Translations under genes and position numbers: made by a program | NCBI GenBank assembly: GCA_045539595.1 | Contig: JAZQFQ010000111.1 | Span: 1-62,733, forward strand | DNA from: SIG701 sp045539595 | Lineage (GTDB): Bacteria; Bacillota; Clostridia; Oscillospirales; CAG-272 | Length of the DNA: 62,733 nt | Reading direction: 5' to 3' | Notes under the pieces: generated by a model | Database searches by the model: none | Told to the model about the DNA's origin: nothing | The model's input: the letters and a program-made list of their open reading frames with translations, nothing else | In this document: positions 1 to 8,381 of the stretch, piece by piece | Layout: every line of letters begins with the position of its first letter | Numbering within the stretch: position 1 is the stretch's first letter

Positions 1-98
1 GGCACGGTTGCCGTTGCTTCGTCCTCTGCCGCAAACGCAAGCGACAAAACGCCGAAGCAAAGGACAAAAGTCAACATGATTGCGAAAAGTTTTTTCAT
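1..98 (-). CDS. secreted protein, N-terminus only (cut by window edge)
   Basis: Only the first 32 codons are in the window; the gene runs off the left edge. The start ATG (complement of 96-98) follows a strong AAGGAGG ribosome site at about 8 nt. The visible residues form a classic Sec signal peptide: a KK-containing n-region, a hydrophobic core of about 17 residues, then ALAFA-like small residues before AEDEA, the probable cleavage point (after residue 23). The acidic, Thr/Ala-rich start of the mature part is typical of secreted or cell-wall proteins of Clostridia. Nothing more can be said about function. Confidence 0.75.
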   Translation of the reverse strand, partial: MKKLFAIMLTFVLCFGVLSLAFAAEDEATATV

Positions 99-254
99 TG
101 GTAGCCCTCCTTTTATTTTTTCAATTTTTAATGAGCATAATTATCAACTCATATATATATGACGAAAAATCGAAAATATTACGCAAAAAATTGCAAAGTT
201 TACAATTTGTTTACATTCGAGGCTGCTTTAAGTGCTTTTTAGAAAAATATAAAC

Positions 255-293
255 TTCAAAAAAACGGCATTATCCCTTTGGAATAATGCCGTT
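255..293 (-). terminator. intrinsic terminator of the YdjC/ChbG gene
   Basis: A perfect 11-bp inverted repeat (263-273 with 283-293, arms AACGGCATTAT/ATAATGCCGTT) is followed on the minus strand by a run of seven T. It lies just after the stop codon of the minus-strand deacetylase gene and ends that operon. Confidence 0.9.
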
Positions 294-306
294 AATGATA
301 ATGTCT

Positions 307-1206
307 TTATTTCCTCATAGCCGCAAGGTCACGGTAGTTGATTAATTTGATGCCGTGAGCTTCAATGTGCTGTCTGGTCTGCGGGTCCTTCATAACCTGA
401 TATTCCCAAACTCTGCGCTGCCATGAGCCTGTTGTACCCTTTAGGTCATCGGTTTCAATTGAGGGATGAAGATATGTTTCTGTTATGCCTTCGGGCATGT
501 TTGCGTAGAGGTTATAGAGATATTCCTTGAAATCCTCGTAGCTCTTGTCCTGCGGTCCGCCCCATTCATTGGGAATAAGATGATCGGGAAGAGCCACGCC
601 GTTAGCCTTTGCAAATTCAACAATTTTTCCGAATACCATATCAATCAGACTCTTGTCAACATTGATTTCAAGCATTGAGTTGCCGAGCATTGCATCGGAG
701 AAGGTGCCGGGCAGGCGGAAGGGAAGACCGTATTCGCCTGCGATTGCAAGGGTTGACTGAAGAAGCTCAAATCTGCCTGTTTCAATGCCGTAAAGCGAAC
801 CCATGTGATTGTCGAGATGGGATGGATTGGTTAAACCGAGCTTTTTGCAGCGTTCAATCTGCGCTCTGATTTCAGCTTCAACCTCGTCAATGTCAACATT
901 CTTTTCAACCTGATCGCTTTCGTGCCACATGAAGCCCTCCTCGTCACGGAGAGAATCGGTGTTGCTTGTGTTTACGGGTGCCCAGCGGTATTTTGACCAT
1001 TCACTGGTGAATGTGAGGTGAACGCCGATTGCAAGCTCGGGATTTGCCGCTGCAAACTGACATGCTTCGGGTGCCCATGCGCAGGGGGTCATAATTGTTG
1101 AAGATGTGAGCGCGCTTTTTTCATCTTTGAGAAGCTCCATAACTGCGAGGTTTGCACCGCGGCACATGCCAAAATCGTCTGCGTTGATAATAAGATATCT
1201 GTCCAT
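307..1206 (-). CDS. YdjC/ChbG-family carbohydrate deacetylase
   Basis: A 299-residue protein of the YdjC/ChbG family, metal-dependent enzymes that remove N-acetyl groups from oligosaccharides such as chitobiose. Visible family marks are NADDFG (residues 8-13), the first Asp pair of the metal site, and HLDNHMG near residue 130, which supplies the metal-binding histidines. There is no signal peptide, so it should act in the cytoplasm on imported sugars. It is the last gene of a minus-strand group and starts 19 nt after the GH92 gene, with AGGAAA before its ATG. Pairing with a mannosidase suggests work on N-acetylglucosamine-containing glycans such as host N-glycan fragments; this is inferred from context. 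The exact substrate cannot be read from sequence. Confidence 0.85.
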   Translation of the reverse strand: MDRYLIINADDFGMCRGANLAVMELLKDEKSALTSSTIMTPCAWAPEACQFAAANPELAIGVHLTFTSEWSKYRWAPVNTSNTDSLRDEEGFMWHESDQVEKNVDIDEVEAEIRAQIERCKKLGLTNPSHLDNHMGSLYGIETGRFELLQSTLAIAGEYGLPFRLPGTFSDAMLGNSMLEINVDKSLIDMVFGKIVEFAKANGVALPDHLIPNEWGGPQDKSYEDFKEYLYNLYANMPEGITETYLHPSIETDDLKGTTGSWQRRVWEYQVMKDPQTRQHIEAHGIKLINYRDLAAMRK

Positions 1207-1225
1207 AATTATTTTCCTTTCCGAA

Positions 1226-3274
1226 TTATTTTATATCATCATAATTGAGTTTATTGCCTGTAAATTTATTGACATCAAGCTCTTTATCGCCGATGAAGGC
1301 TTTGTCAACCTGCTTTATGCCTTTTACAAATTCCTTTGTGCCGGGGCAGAAAGGATAAAGACCGAGCACGCCGAAAATATACCAGATAGCGGTTGTGCCG
1401 TTATCCTCATCGCCGGGGAAACCGTCATCTTCATATGAGAATAATTCATCGCAGATTTTCTTTACCCAATATGCCGATTTTTCAACATCTCCAAGTGCGG
1501 AATAAATATAAGGAATGTGGAAGCTCGGCTGATTGTTCATGCCGCACTGACCGAAATCAACTGCCGCCATTTCGGTAATTTCGTGGATTTCACAGCCGTA
1601 GCCGATGATTTCGTAGTGAGGGGGAGTTGCGAAAAGCTCGTCGATTTTTGCGATGAGCTTATCTTTGCCGCCATAGAGGTCTGCAAGACCTTCAATGTCG
1701 TGGGGAACGGCAAAGGAGTTCTGCCATGCGCTGCCTTCGGTGTAGTCTCTTCCCCATCCGATTGGAGTGAAACCGGGTCTGAAGTTACCTTTTTTATCCT
1801 TTGCACGCATGAAGCCTGTTTCGGGGTCGAAAAGATTTTTATAGTTGAGCGCACGCTTTCTGTATTCCTTCTCAATATCGGATTTGCCGAGGATTTTGGC
1901 AATTTCGGCAATGCACCAGTCGCCGTAAGCGGCATCAAGAGTGAGGTTGACACTCTCTTTTTCCTCTTCATAGGGAACATATCCGAGTTTGCAGTAGCTC
2001 TCCGCACCGTTCCTGCCGAAGCGGCTGTGGGGAGCATTTTTTACGGAATGCTTTATCATTCCTTCAAGAGCAACCTCAAGCAAATCCTTTTCGATAAAGC
2101 CCTTGACCGCACCGTCACAGATAACGGCATCTACAAGTGTGCTGGGCATACATCCGCATTCGCCGATGGAGAGCCATCTGGGCAGCCAGCCGCTTTCTTT
2201 GTATTCGTTGATGAATGCCGCAAGCATTTCCTTCATTTCGTCTTTTGCGACGAGCGAGAAGAAAGAATAAACTGTTCTGTATGTATCCCAGAAGCCGTTG
2301 TCGGTGTATCTTACGCCCGGTCTGATTGAGCCGTCGTGCGGACAATAGTGAATTGCATTGCCCTTTGCATCGTATTCATAGCATTTATGAGGATAGAGAA
2401 ATGCTCTGTACATGCAGGAATAGAAGGTTTTGAGCATCTTCTTATTCTTAGTTTCGATTCTGACTCTTGAAAGGTATTCTTCCCATTTGTTTTCGGCGAA
2501 ATCCTTGACAGATTTAAGCGTTGCGCCTGAAAGCTCCGATTCAAGATTGAGAAAAGCCTGACTGAAGCTGATATAGGAGGTTGCAAGCTTTATTTCGGTT
2601 GATTTGTTTTTCAGTGCAATATGAATTCCTGCTTTTTTGCCTCTGCATTTTGTGCCGCTGCGGAATTTATCATCGTTGCTGATGAGAGTTTTATCAACAT
2701 CAACACTGCCTTCGGGGAATTTAAGAACAATGTAATTTTTGAATTTCACAGCTTCGCCGCTCATATGCATGTCTGTTGAGGCATAAAGCGTGTTTGTCTT
2801 TTCGTCAAAGCGGAAGGAGTTATTACCCTTGACGGGAGTGACGGAAAAGTAGTTGTCAATATCTTCATCAAAGGCAACTTTTATAACCGCGCCTCTCTCT
2901 GTCGGAGCAAGCTCGAAATCTGCTCTGCAGCGAAGAAAACGGAACTTGAGATAATAGGGAGTGAGGATGGCATCCTCGGGTCTGAAGCCTGACCATCTGT
3001 CTTCGCCGTCAAATCCGCCCATTTTTCTGTTTTGAAGGCTGAAAAGCATTGCGCCGTAGTCGGCAATCCAGGGTGAAGGCTGATGCGTGAGGCGGATACC
3101 CTCAAGGCTTCGGCTGTCGGGATGATAATACCAGCGAATGTTGTTTTCAACGGTCTGCGGAGCGAATGCCGCCATGCCGAAAGGAAGCTGAACAAGGGGC
3201 AGGGTGTTGCCGTTTGAAAAACGGTGAACCGATTTGCTGCCCTGCTTTGTGTTAACCAGATTGCAGTATTTCAT
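1226..3274 (-). CDS. GH92 family alpha-mannosidase, cytoplasmic
   Basis: A 682-residue protein with the layout of glycoside hydrolase family 92, calcium-dependent exo-alpha-mannosidases. The N-terminal beta-sandwich domain carries GIRLTHQPSPW near residue 80. The (alpha/alpha)6 domain begins near residue 290 with WEEYLSRV and ends with GDEDNGTTAIWYIFGVLG near residue 630, which matches the catalytic region of the family. Most studied GH92 enzymes are secreted or periplasmic; this one has no signal peptide, so it probably trims imported mannosides inside the cell. The gene begins 2 nt after the fliB-like stop codon, with GGAGAAATAA before ATG, so the two are translated from one message. The family is clear; the linkage specificity (1,2, 1,3 or 1,4) is not. 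Confidence 0.88.
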   Translation of the reverse strand: MKYCNLVNTKQGSKSVHRFSNGNTLPLVQLPFGMAAFAPQTVENNIRWYYHPDSRSLEGIRLTHQPSPWIADYGAMLFSLQNRKMGGFDGEDRWSGFRPEDAILTPYYLKFRFLRCRADFELAPTERGAVIKVAFDEDIDNYFSVTPVKGNNSFRFDEKTNTLYASTDMHMSGEAVKFKNYIVLKFPEGSVDVDKTLISNDDKFRSGTKCRGKKAGIHIALKNKSTEIKLATSYISFSQAFLNLESELSGATLKSVKDFAENKWEEYLSRVRIETKNKKMLKTFYSCMYRAFLYPHKCYEYDAKGNAIHYCPHDGSIRPGVRYTDNGFWDTYRTVYSFFSLVAKDEMKEMLAAFINEYKESGWLPRWLSIGECGCMPSTLVDAVICDGAVKGFIEKDLLEVALEGMIKHSVKNAPHSRFGRNGAESYCKLGYVPYEEEKESVNLTLDAAYGDWCIAEIAKILGKSDIEKEYRKRALNYKNLFDPETGFMRAKDKKGNFRPGFTPIGWGRDYTEGSAWQNSFAVPHDIEGLADLYGGKDKLIAKIDELFATPPHYEIIGYGCEIHEITEMAAVDFGQCGMNNQPSFHIPYIYSALGDVEKSAYWVKKICDELFSYEDDGFPGDEDNGTTAIWYIFGVLGLYPFCPGTKEFVKGIKQVDKAFIGDKELDVNKFTGNKLNYDDIK

Positions 3275-3276
3275 AT

Positions 3277-4356
3277 TTATTTCTCCATAATAAGATTTAT
3301 CAGATTTTCGACGCTATAGAAGCGGCTTTTTTTCATTGAACGGTTTAAAAATTCCATGTTGGGCGCCGAATGCTCAACCTCTTTTGAAAAACGCTGCATG
3401 ATTTGCGTTCGCTTTTCTTTATCGGCATTTACGGCTGCATGAAGTTTTTGAATGATAACAAATGACACTGCGGCAAACTTTGATTTTGTGAGCAGGTCTC
3501 TGTCAAAAACCGCAGTCATAAAATAACGGAACACAAAATACACCATCAGATGCTCATATTCCCATTCAAACGCTTTGACCGCATTTGTGTATCCGGAAAT
3601 ATCTGCGGATTCTGCATCGGAAAGGGCATCTTTCCACGATGTGTCAAGCATTTCAAGCTCACGGAAATCGGAAAAATATTTTTTTGCCGAGCCTGTTGCT
3701 CTTCTCGGAGAGTAACAGGACTTTTCTGAATTGAAAAAGTTTTCAGTAATCGCCTCGCGGATTTCGCTGCATTCGCAGCGTCTTATGCGCGGAGCGATTT
3801 TTTCGGTAAAGAGCAGAAAAGCACAGATCCTTTCGTTGATTGAAAATTCTCTGCTTTGAAGTATATCAATCGCCTTTTTTCGTGCTTCGAGAAGTGTAAA
3901 ATACATTTCTGCATCAATATCCGTGGGCTGAGGAAAATCAAGCGTGTTTTCTGTTTCAAAGGTTATGGGTTCGCTGCTTTGCATTATGATTCTTGCCGCT
4001 TCGGGGCAGGAAAGAGAAATTCCCGTTTCGCTCCTTGCGCCGAAATATGTTATGTGTCGCGGATATTGGCGGCAGGTGCGGCAAAGATTTTCGTGACCGA
4101 GCTCCGTATACATTTCGCAAAGACCGCTTTCAAGCAGAAACGGGCATCGGTTGTCGACGGGAGCAAACACCGTGTCGCCGTCCTCATCAACGGAGATAAC
4201 GCTTTTGATTTTATCGCCGAAGCTGCCCTTTACGGCTCTGTATTTTTTCAGGCTTTCCTCATCGGCAACAACCGCCCAGCCTGCACAGCAGGTGTCGGTG
4301 CATTTATCGGCGATGCAAGAAAACCGTTTGTAATAAACGGGATAAGTATTTTTCAT
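3277..4356 (-). CDS. fliB: FliB-like protein (putative lysine N-methylase, Cys-rich)
   Basis: A 359-residue protein resembling FliB, named for flagellin lysine N-methylation in Salmonella. The N-terminal part is cysteine-rich: CIADKCTDTCC (residues 14-24), then NRCPFL, LCEMY and LCRTCRQYPRH. This pattern suggests a bound iron-sulphur cluster or metal. FliB-family genes are common in Clostridia without flagella, and no flagellar gene is in this window, so the substrate here is unknown. The ATG at 4356 is chosen because GGAG lies 5 nt upstream; a GTG two codons earlier overlaps that ribosome site. It follows the pseudokinase terminator and leads directly into the GH92 gene. Confidence 0.75.
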   Translation of the reverse strand: MKNTYPVYYKRFSCIADKCTDTCCAGWAVVADEESLKKYRAVKGSFGDKIKSVISVDEDGDTVFAPVDNRCPFLLESGLCEMYTELGHENLCRTCRQYPRHITYFGARSETGISLSCPEAARIIMQSSEPITFETENTLDFPQPTDIDAEMYFTLLEARKKAIDILQSREFSINERICAFLLFTEKIAPRIRRCECSEIREAITENFFNSEKSCYSPRRATGSAKKYFSDFRELEMLDTSWKDALSDAESADISGYTNAVKAFEWEYEHLMVYFVFRYFMTAVFDRDLLTKSKFAAVSFVIIQKLHAAVNADKEKRTQIMQRFSKEVEHSAPNMEFLNRSMKKSRFYSVENLINLIMEK

Positions 4357-4364
4357 TTTCACTC

Positions 4365-4396
4365 CAAAAAGCGGGTGACCGCAAAGTCACCCGCTT
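4365..4396 (-). terminator. intrinsic terminator of the pseudokinase gene
   Basis: An 11-bp inverted repeat (4365/4369 region, AAGCGGGTGAC, with 4386-4396) followed on the minus strand by five T. It separates the pseudokinase gene from the fliB-GH92-deacetylase group, so the latter needs read-through or its own weak promoter. Confidence 0.85.
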
Positions 4397-4409
4397 ATAT
4401 TGATATTCC

Positions 4410-6194
4410 TTATTCGGGAGCATATTCTGCGCCGCCGTTTTCGGGCGATTCTTCAGCAACATCCTCTTCGGGATTTTCTTCGGAGAGCTCCTCGGGAGGA
4501 ATTATTTCGCCGTGTTCGTCTGTTACAACCTCGGTTTCGGGAACATAAACGATGAGATATACCGTTGTTCCCGGTGAATATGCTTTTTCGTAGCTGGGAG
4601 ACATTGAAATTATTTCGTTTTCTCTGTAATTACCGTTGGATGTTTCATTCTTTTTGCAAACGAAGCCAAGCTCTTCAAGGCGTGTGACGGCTTCTTCATA
4701 GTCGGAGCCGATAACATTGGGAAGAATGATTTCTTCCTTGCCCTTGCTGACATAAAGAATGATTTCGGTGCCATGAGCAACCATTTCGTTGGGCTGGATG
4801 CTTTGACCTATGATATATCCTTCGGAAACCTCTTCGTCATAAACATATTCGGGATCGCCGAACTTGAAATTTTGATTGAATACGGGGTTTGATGAAATGT
4901 CAAGATAGCTTCTGCCGATAAAATTGGGAACGGCAACAGGCTCTGCCTGAGTCTGCTCAACCGCGGCAACTGTGGTGCTTTCTGAATTTCCGATGTCTAT
5001 TGAAAGCCTGTCGCGGAAGACCGTGAAGGCAAGAATGATGAAAACAACAAGACCCACTGCTATGCTGATAACGGCGGAGGTAACAATAATCTGTGCGCCG
5101 CCTTTGTTCTTTTTGTTGCTGTTTTTATTTGCAGGGGGAGGAGACGCGGGCTTACGGGGAGCAGGTGCGCCTGTGGGTGCGGCAGGAGGAACTGCGGTTC
5201 TCTGCTGATACTGACTGCTGACTGCGGTTGCAACGGGAGAGGCCGAAAGCTCTGCCCTCAGCTGTTCAACGGTTCTTGTTCTGTCTTCTGGAAGAATCTG
5301 AAGTGCGTTGATAAGACCGTTGATAACATATGCCGGAAGCGCTTCCGCAAATTTGCCCGGAACCATCAGACGGTCGTTTGACATTCTTTCTTTTGCCGAA
5401 ATCGGATCACTGCCTATGAGGGTGCGGTAAAGCACGGCGGCAAAGGAATAGATATCGGTCCATGTTCCCTGGCTGCCGTCGAAGCCGTACTGCTCAATGG
5501 CGGCATAGCCGTCAAAAAGCTGGCTGTTGAGGTCGCTTCTTGCGGTTCTTGCGGCTCCCGTGCAGAAGCCGGTTATTTTTATTTTACCATCCGCTGAAAT
5601 AACGAGTGTGGACGGTGAAATTCCCTTATGGATTATTCCTGATGAATGGAGCGTTCCGAGGGTCGAAAGGATAGGCATAAGAATCTGCCTTGCCTTTTCC
5701 CATGAAATATAGCCTGTTTTGCTCCTGAGGAGAAAATCCCTTAGAGTGATTCCCTCAAAATGCTCATAGATAGCGTAGGATGTTCCGTAGTCCTCAACAA
5801 CATTTGTTACGCTGATGAGGGCGGAAAGGCCCTTGAGTCTTGCAAGCTTTGTCCAGAGTTCTTCGAAGCTCTGGCGAAGCTCCGCAAAAACATCCTCGCT
5901 GCCTCTCATAACCTGAAGAGTGAGGTTTGAGGTTGTTCTCGTAGTAAACGAATCCGGAATGAATTCTCTGATTTTAACGGCTTTTTTCTCTGTGAGATCC
6001 CAGCCGATATATGTTGCGCCTTCGCCGTTATATTCAAGCATTTTTCCGACAAGATATCTGTTTGATATAACGGTTCTTATCGGAAGATAAGGCGGAATCT
6101 GAGCTGATTCCGAAAGAAATCCGCAATGGGGGCACTGCTTTGCCTCGCCGATTTCACGCATACAGCCCATGCATAAATTATCTGAACTTATCAT
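4410..6194 (-). CDS. zinc-ribbon / pseudokinase / TM / PASTA membrane protein
   Basis: A 594-residue protein with four parts: a zinc ribbon (Cys 8, 11, 21, 24), a Ser/Thr kinase fold (about 45-315), a Pro/Ala-rich linker, one membrane helix (about 368-392), and two extracellular PASTA repeats (about 420-483 and 487-551) with an acidic tail. The order matches PrkC/PknB kinases that sense peptidoglycan fragments, except for the added ribbon. The ATP-binding Lys of the VAIK motif is present (AVKI, Lys74). The catalytic HRD is HKG (189-191) and DFG is replaced by GFC (209-211), so both catalytic aspartates are missing. It is very probably a pseudokinase acting as a scaffold or sensor. It has its own promoter and terminator. 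Confidence 0.85.
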   Translation of the reverse strand: MISSDNLCMGCMREIGEAKQCPHCGFLSESAQIPPYLPIRTVISNRYLVGKMLEYNGEGATYIGWDLTEKKAVKIREFIPDSFTTRTTSNLTLQVMRGSEDVFAELRQSFEELWTKLARLKGLSALISVTNVVEDYGTSYAIYEHFEGITLRDFLLRSKTGYISWEKARQILMPILSTLGTLHSSGIIHKGISPSTLVISADGKIKITGFCTGAARTARSDLNSQLFDGYAAIEQYGFDGSQGTWTDIYSFAAVLYRTLIGSDPISAKERMSNDRLMVPGKFAEALPAYVINGLINALQILPEDRTRTVEQLRAELSASPVATAVSSQYQQRTAVPPAAPTGAPAPRKPASPPPANKNSNKKNKGGAQIIVTSAVISIAVGLVVFIILAFTVFRDRLSIDIGNSESTTVAAVEQTQAEPVAVPNFIGRSYLDISSNPVFNQNFKFGDPEYVYDEEVSEGYIIGQSIQPNEMVAHGTEIILYVSKGKEEIILPNVIGSDYEEAVTRLEELGFVCKKNETSNGNYRENEIISMSPSYEKAYSPGTTVYLIVYVPETEVVTDEHGEIIPPEELSEENPEEDVAEESPENGGAEYAPE

Positions 6195-6264
6195 TTAAGG
6201 TTCTCCTTGCCGTCAGGCGGTAAAATAAAAAACGCTGCCGTACTCTGTATTATAAACCAAAGTA

Positions 6265-6293
6265 ATGATATCAAATATGTGCATTTTTGTCAA
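6265..6293 (-). promoter_or_regulatory. sigma-A type promoter of the pseudokinase gene
   Basis: On the minus strand a perfect TTGACA (complement of 6288-6293) and TATCAT (complement of 6265-6270) are separated by 17 nt. The start of transcription would lie about 65 nt before the pseudokinase ATG. Confidence 0.65.
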
Positions 6294-6377
6294 CGAAGGT
6301 GACATTATTGTAACTTTTATCGTCAAATTGTTAAACTTTTCAAAGAATAATTTGGCAGTAATATTTGTGAGATGCAC

Positions 6378-6406
6378 TTGAAAATATAAATAATAATTGT
6401 TATAAT
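6378..6406 (+). promoter_or_regulatory. sigma-A type promoter of the glycogen operon
   Basis: TTGAAA (6378-6383), 17 nt, then TATAAT (6401-6406), in AT-rich DNA 34 nt before the glgB ATG. No other promoter is evident before glgA, so this probably drives all five genes. Confidence 0.8.
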
Positions 6407-6439
6407 GTTACTAATTAAAAAGCGGAGGCTTGTGTTTTT

Positions 6440-8326
6440 ATGAAAAAGGATAAAGGAAATATCCCGATTTATTTGTTCCACGAGGGCACTAACGCCAAGG
6501 CATACGAGTTTTTGGGCTCGCATCCGTGTGCAGACGGAGCAGTTTTCAGAGTATGGGCTCCGAATGCCGAGCAGATAGGCGTTGCCGGTGATTTCAACGG
6601 CTGGAATGCAGAGTGCGCGCCGATGAAAAAAATCAGCGACGGCATCTGGGAATGCACCGTTGAAGGCGTTAAAGAATTCGATTCATATAAATATCTTATC
6701 CGCACAAAGGACGGCCGCGATATATACAAAAGCGATCCATATGCTTTTCATGCGCAAACAAGACCAGACACTGCATCCAAATATTATCCGTCGCTCGACT
6801 TCGGCTGGACGGACAAGGCATGGATAAAAAAAAGAAAAAGCAGGGATATTTATTCTTCACCTGTAAACATTTATGAAGTTCATGCAGGTTCATGGCAGGT
6901 TTATGATGACGGAAATCCGCTTTCATACAGAGCTCTTGCTGACAGGCTTATTCCTTATGTCAAGGAGATGGGATATACCCATATCGAGCTTCTTCCCATT
7001 CTTGAGCATCCTTTTGACGGCTCATGGGGATATCAGGTAACGGGCTATTTTGCTCCCACCTCACGCTACGGCACTCCCGATGACTTTGCATATTTTGTTG
7101 ACAAGGCTCATTCAATGGATATCGGCGTTATTCTTGACTGGGTGCCTGCTCATTTTCCGAAGGATGCCTTCGGTCTTTATGAATTTGACGGCACTCCCTG
7201 CTACGAATACCCTGACCCGAGAAAGGGAGAGCATTATCAATGGGGAACCAAGGTCTTTGACTACGGCCGACCCGAAGTTTGCTCGTTTCTGCTTTCCAGC
7301 GCAATGTTCTGGATTGAAAAATACCATATAGACGGACTGCGTGTTGATGCCGTTGCATCAATGCTTTATCTTGATTATGACAGAGATGACGGACACTGGA
7401 TTGCCAATGTTCACGGCGGCAACGAAAATCTTGAAGCTGTTGCTTTTCTTCAGAAGCTCAACGAAAGCATTTTCAGAGAATACGGCGATGTTATGATGAT
7501 TGCCGAAGAAAGCACCGCATGGCCTATGGTTTCAAAGCCGACATTTATGGGCGGTCTCGGTTTCAACTTCAAGTGGAATATGGGCTGGATGAACGATTGC
7601 CTTCGTTATTTTTCGCTTGACGGCATCCACAGAAAATATCATCACGACTGCCTGACTTTCTCGTTTTTCTACGCATTTTCAGAGAATTTCGTGCTTCCGA
7701 TTTCGCATGACGAGGTTGTTCACGGCAAATGCTCGCTTATCAACAAAATGCCCGGCAGTTATGAAGAAAAATTTGCAGGAGTGCGTTCGTTCCTCGGCTA
7801 TATGATGTCGCATCCCGGCAAAAAGCTTCTTTTCATGGGCAGCGAATTCGGGCAGTTTATCGAATGGAATTATAAGCAGCAGCTTGACTGGATGCTTCTT
7901 GATTACGATGCCCATAAGCAGCTTAAAAATTATGTTGCAGCCCTTAATGCTTTCTATCTCAAAAATGCTCCTCTCTGGGAGGATGATTACAGTTGGGACG
8001 GCTTCAACTGGATAGTCAGCGATGACAGGGATAATTCCGTTGTTGCATATATCAGACGCGATAAGAGCGCGAACGAAATTATTTCCGTTTGCAACTTCAC
8101 TCCCGTAACAAGGCAGAAATACTGCTTCGGTGTTCCTAAAGCAGGCACCTACAGAGTTGTTTTCAGCTCTGCGATTCCCGAATTTGGCGGCAAGGGCGAA
8201 AGCACCGTCGGTTCGGTTAAGGCAAAAAAGAAAGCCATGCACGGATACGATTACAGCATTGAGATTGATATTGAAGGTCTCAGCTGTATGTATATAAAGA
8301 ATACCTCAAGAAAAAAAGCGAATTAA
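6440..8326 (+). CDS. glgB: 1,4-alpha-glucan branching enzyme
   Basis: Makes the alpha-1,6 branches of glycogen by cutting and rejoining alpha-1,4 chains. The 628-residue length fits bacterial GlgB. An N-terminal carbohydrate-binding module (about 15-110) is followed by the GH13 barrel. GH13 marks are visible: DWVPAHF, GLRVDAVASML (nucleophile Asp), AEESTAWP (acid/base Glu) and ISHDEVVHGK. The C-terminal beta-domain ends at about residue 620. It is the first gene of glgB-glgC-glgD-CAP-glgA, with GGAGG upstream and a strong promoter at 6378-6406. Cytoplasmic. Confidence 0.97.
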   Translation: MKKDKGNIPIYLFHEGTNAKAYEFLGSHPCADGAVFRVWAPNAEQIGVAGDFNGWNAECAPMKKISDGIWECTVEGVKEFDSYKYLIRTKDGRDIYKSDPYAFHAQTRPDTASKYYPSLDFGWTDKAWIKKRKSRDIYSSPVNIYEVHAGSWQVYDDGNPLSYRALADRLIPYVKEMGYTHIELLPILEHPFDGSWGYQVTGYFAPTSRYGTPDDFAYFVDKAHSMDIGVILDWVPAHFPKDAFGLYEFDGTPCYEYPDPRKGEHYQWGTKVFDYGRPEVCSFLLSSAMFWIEKYHIDGLRVDAVASMLYLDYDRDDGHWIANVHGGNENLEAVAFLQKLNESIFREYGDVMMIAEESTAWPMVSKPTFMGGLGFNFKWNMGWMNDCLRYFSLDGIHRKYHHDCLTFSFFYAFSENFVLPISHDEVVHGKCSLINKMPGSYEEKFAGVRSFLGYMMSHPGKKLLFMGSEFGQFIEWNYKQQLDWMLLDYDAHKQLKNYVAALNAFYLKNAPLWEDDYSWDGFNWIVSDDRDNSVVAYIRRDKSANEIISVCNFTPVTRQKYCFGVPKAGTYRVVFSSAIPEFGGKGESTVGSVKAKKKAMHGYDYSIEIDIEGLSCMYIKNTSRKKAN

Positions 8327-8381
8327 TCAAATCATGCAGGACACATAATGTGCCCGATTAAAATTAAAGGAGGAAACCCCT

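Noticed and set aside
80..286. 68-codon plus-strand frame at the left edge with a hydrophobic start
   Set aside because: Starts inside the reverse of a signal peptide and runs through the terminator; no ribosome site.
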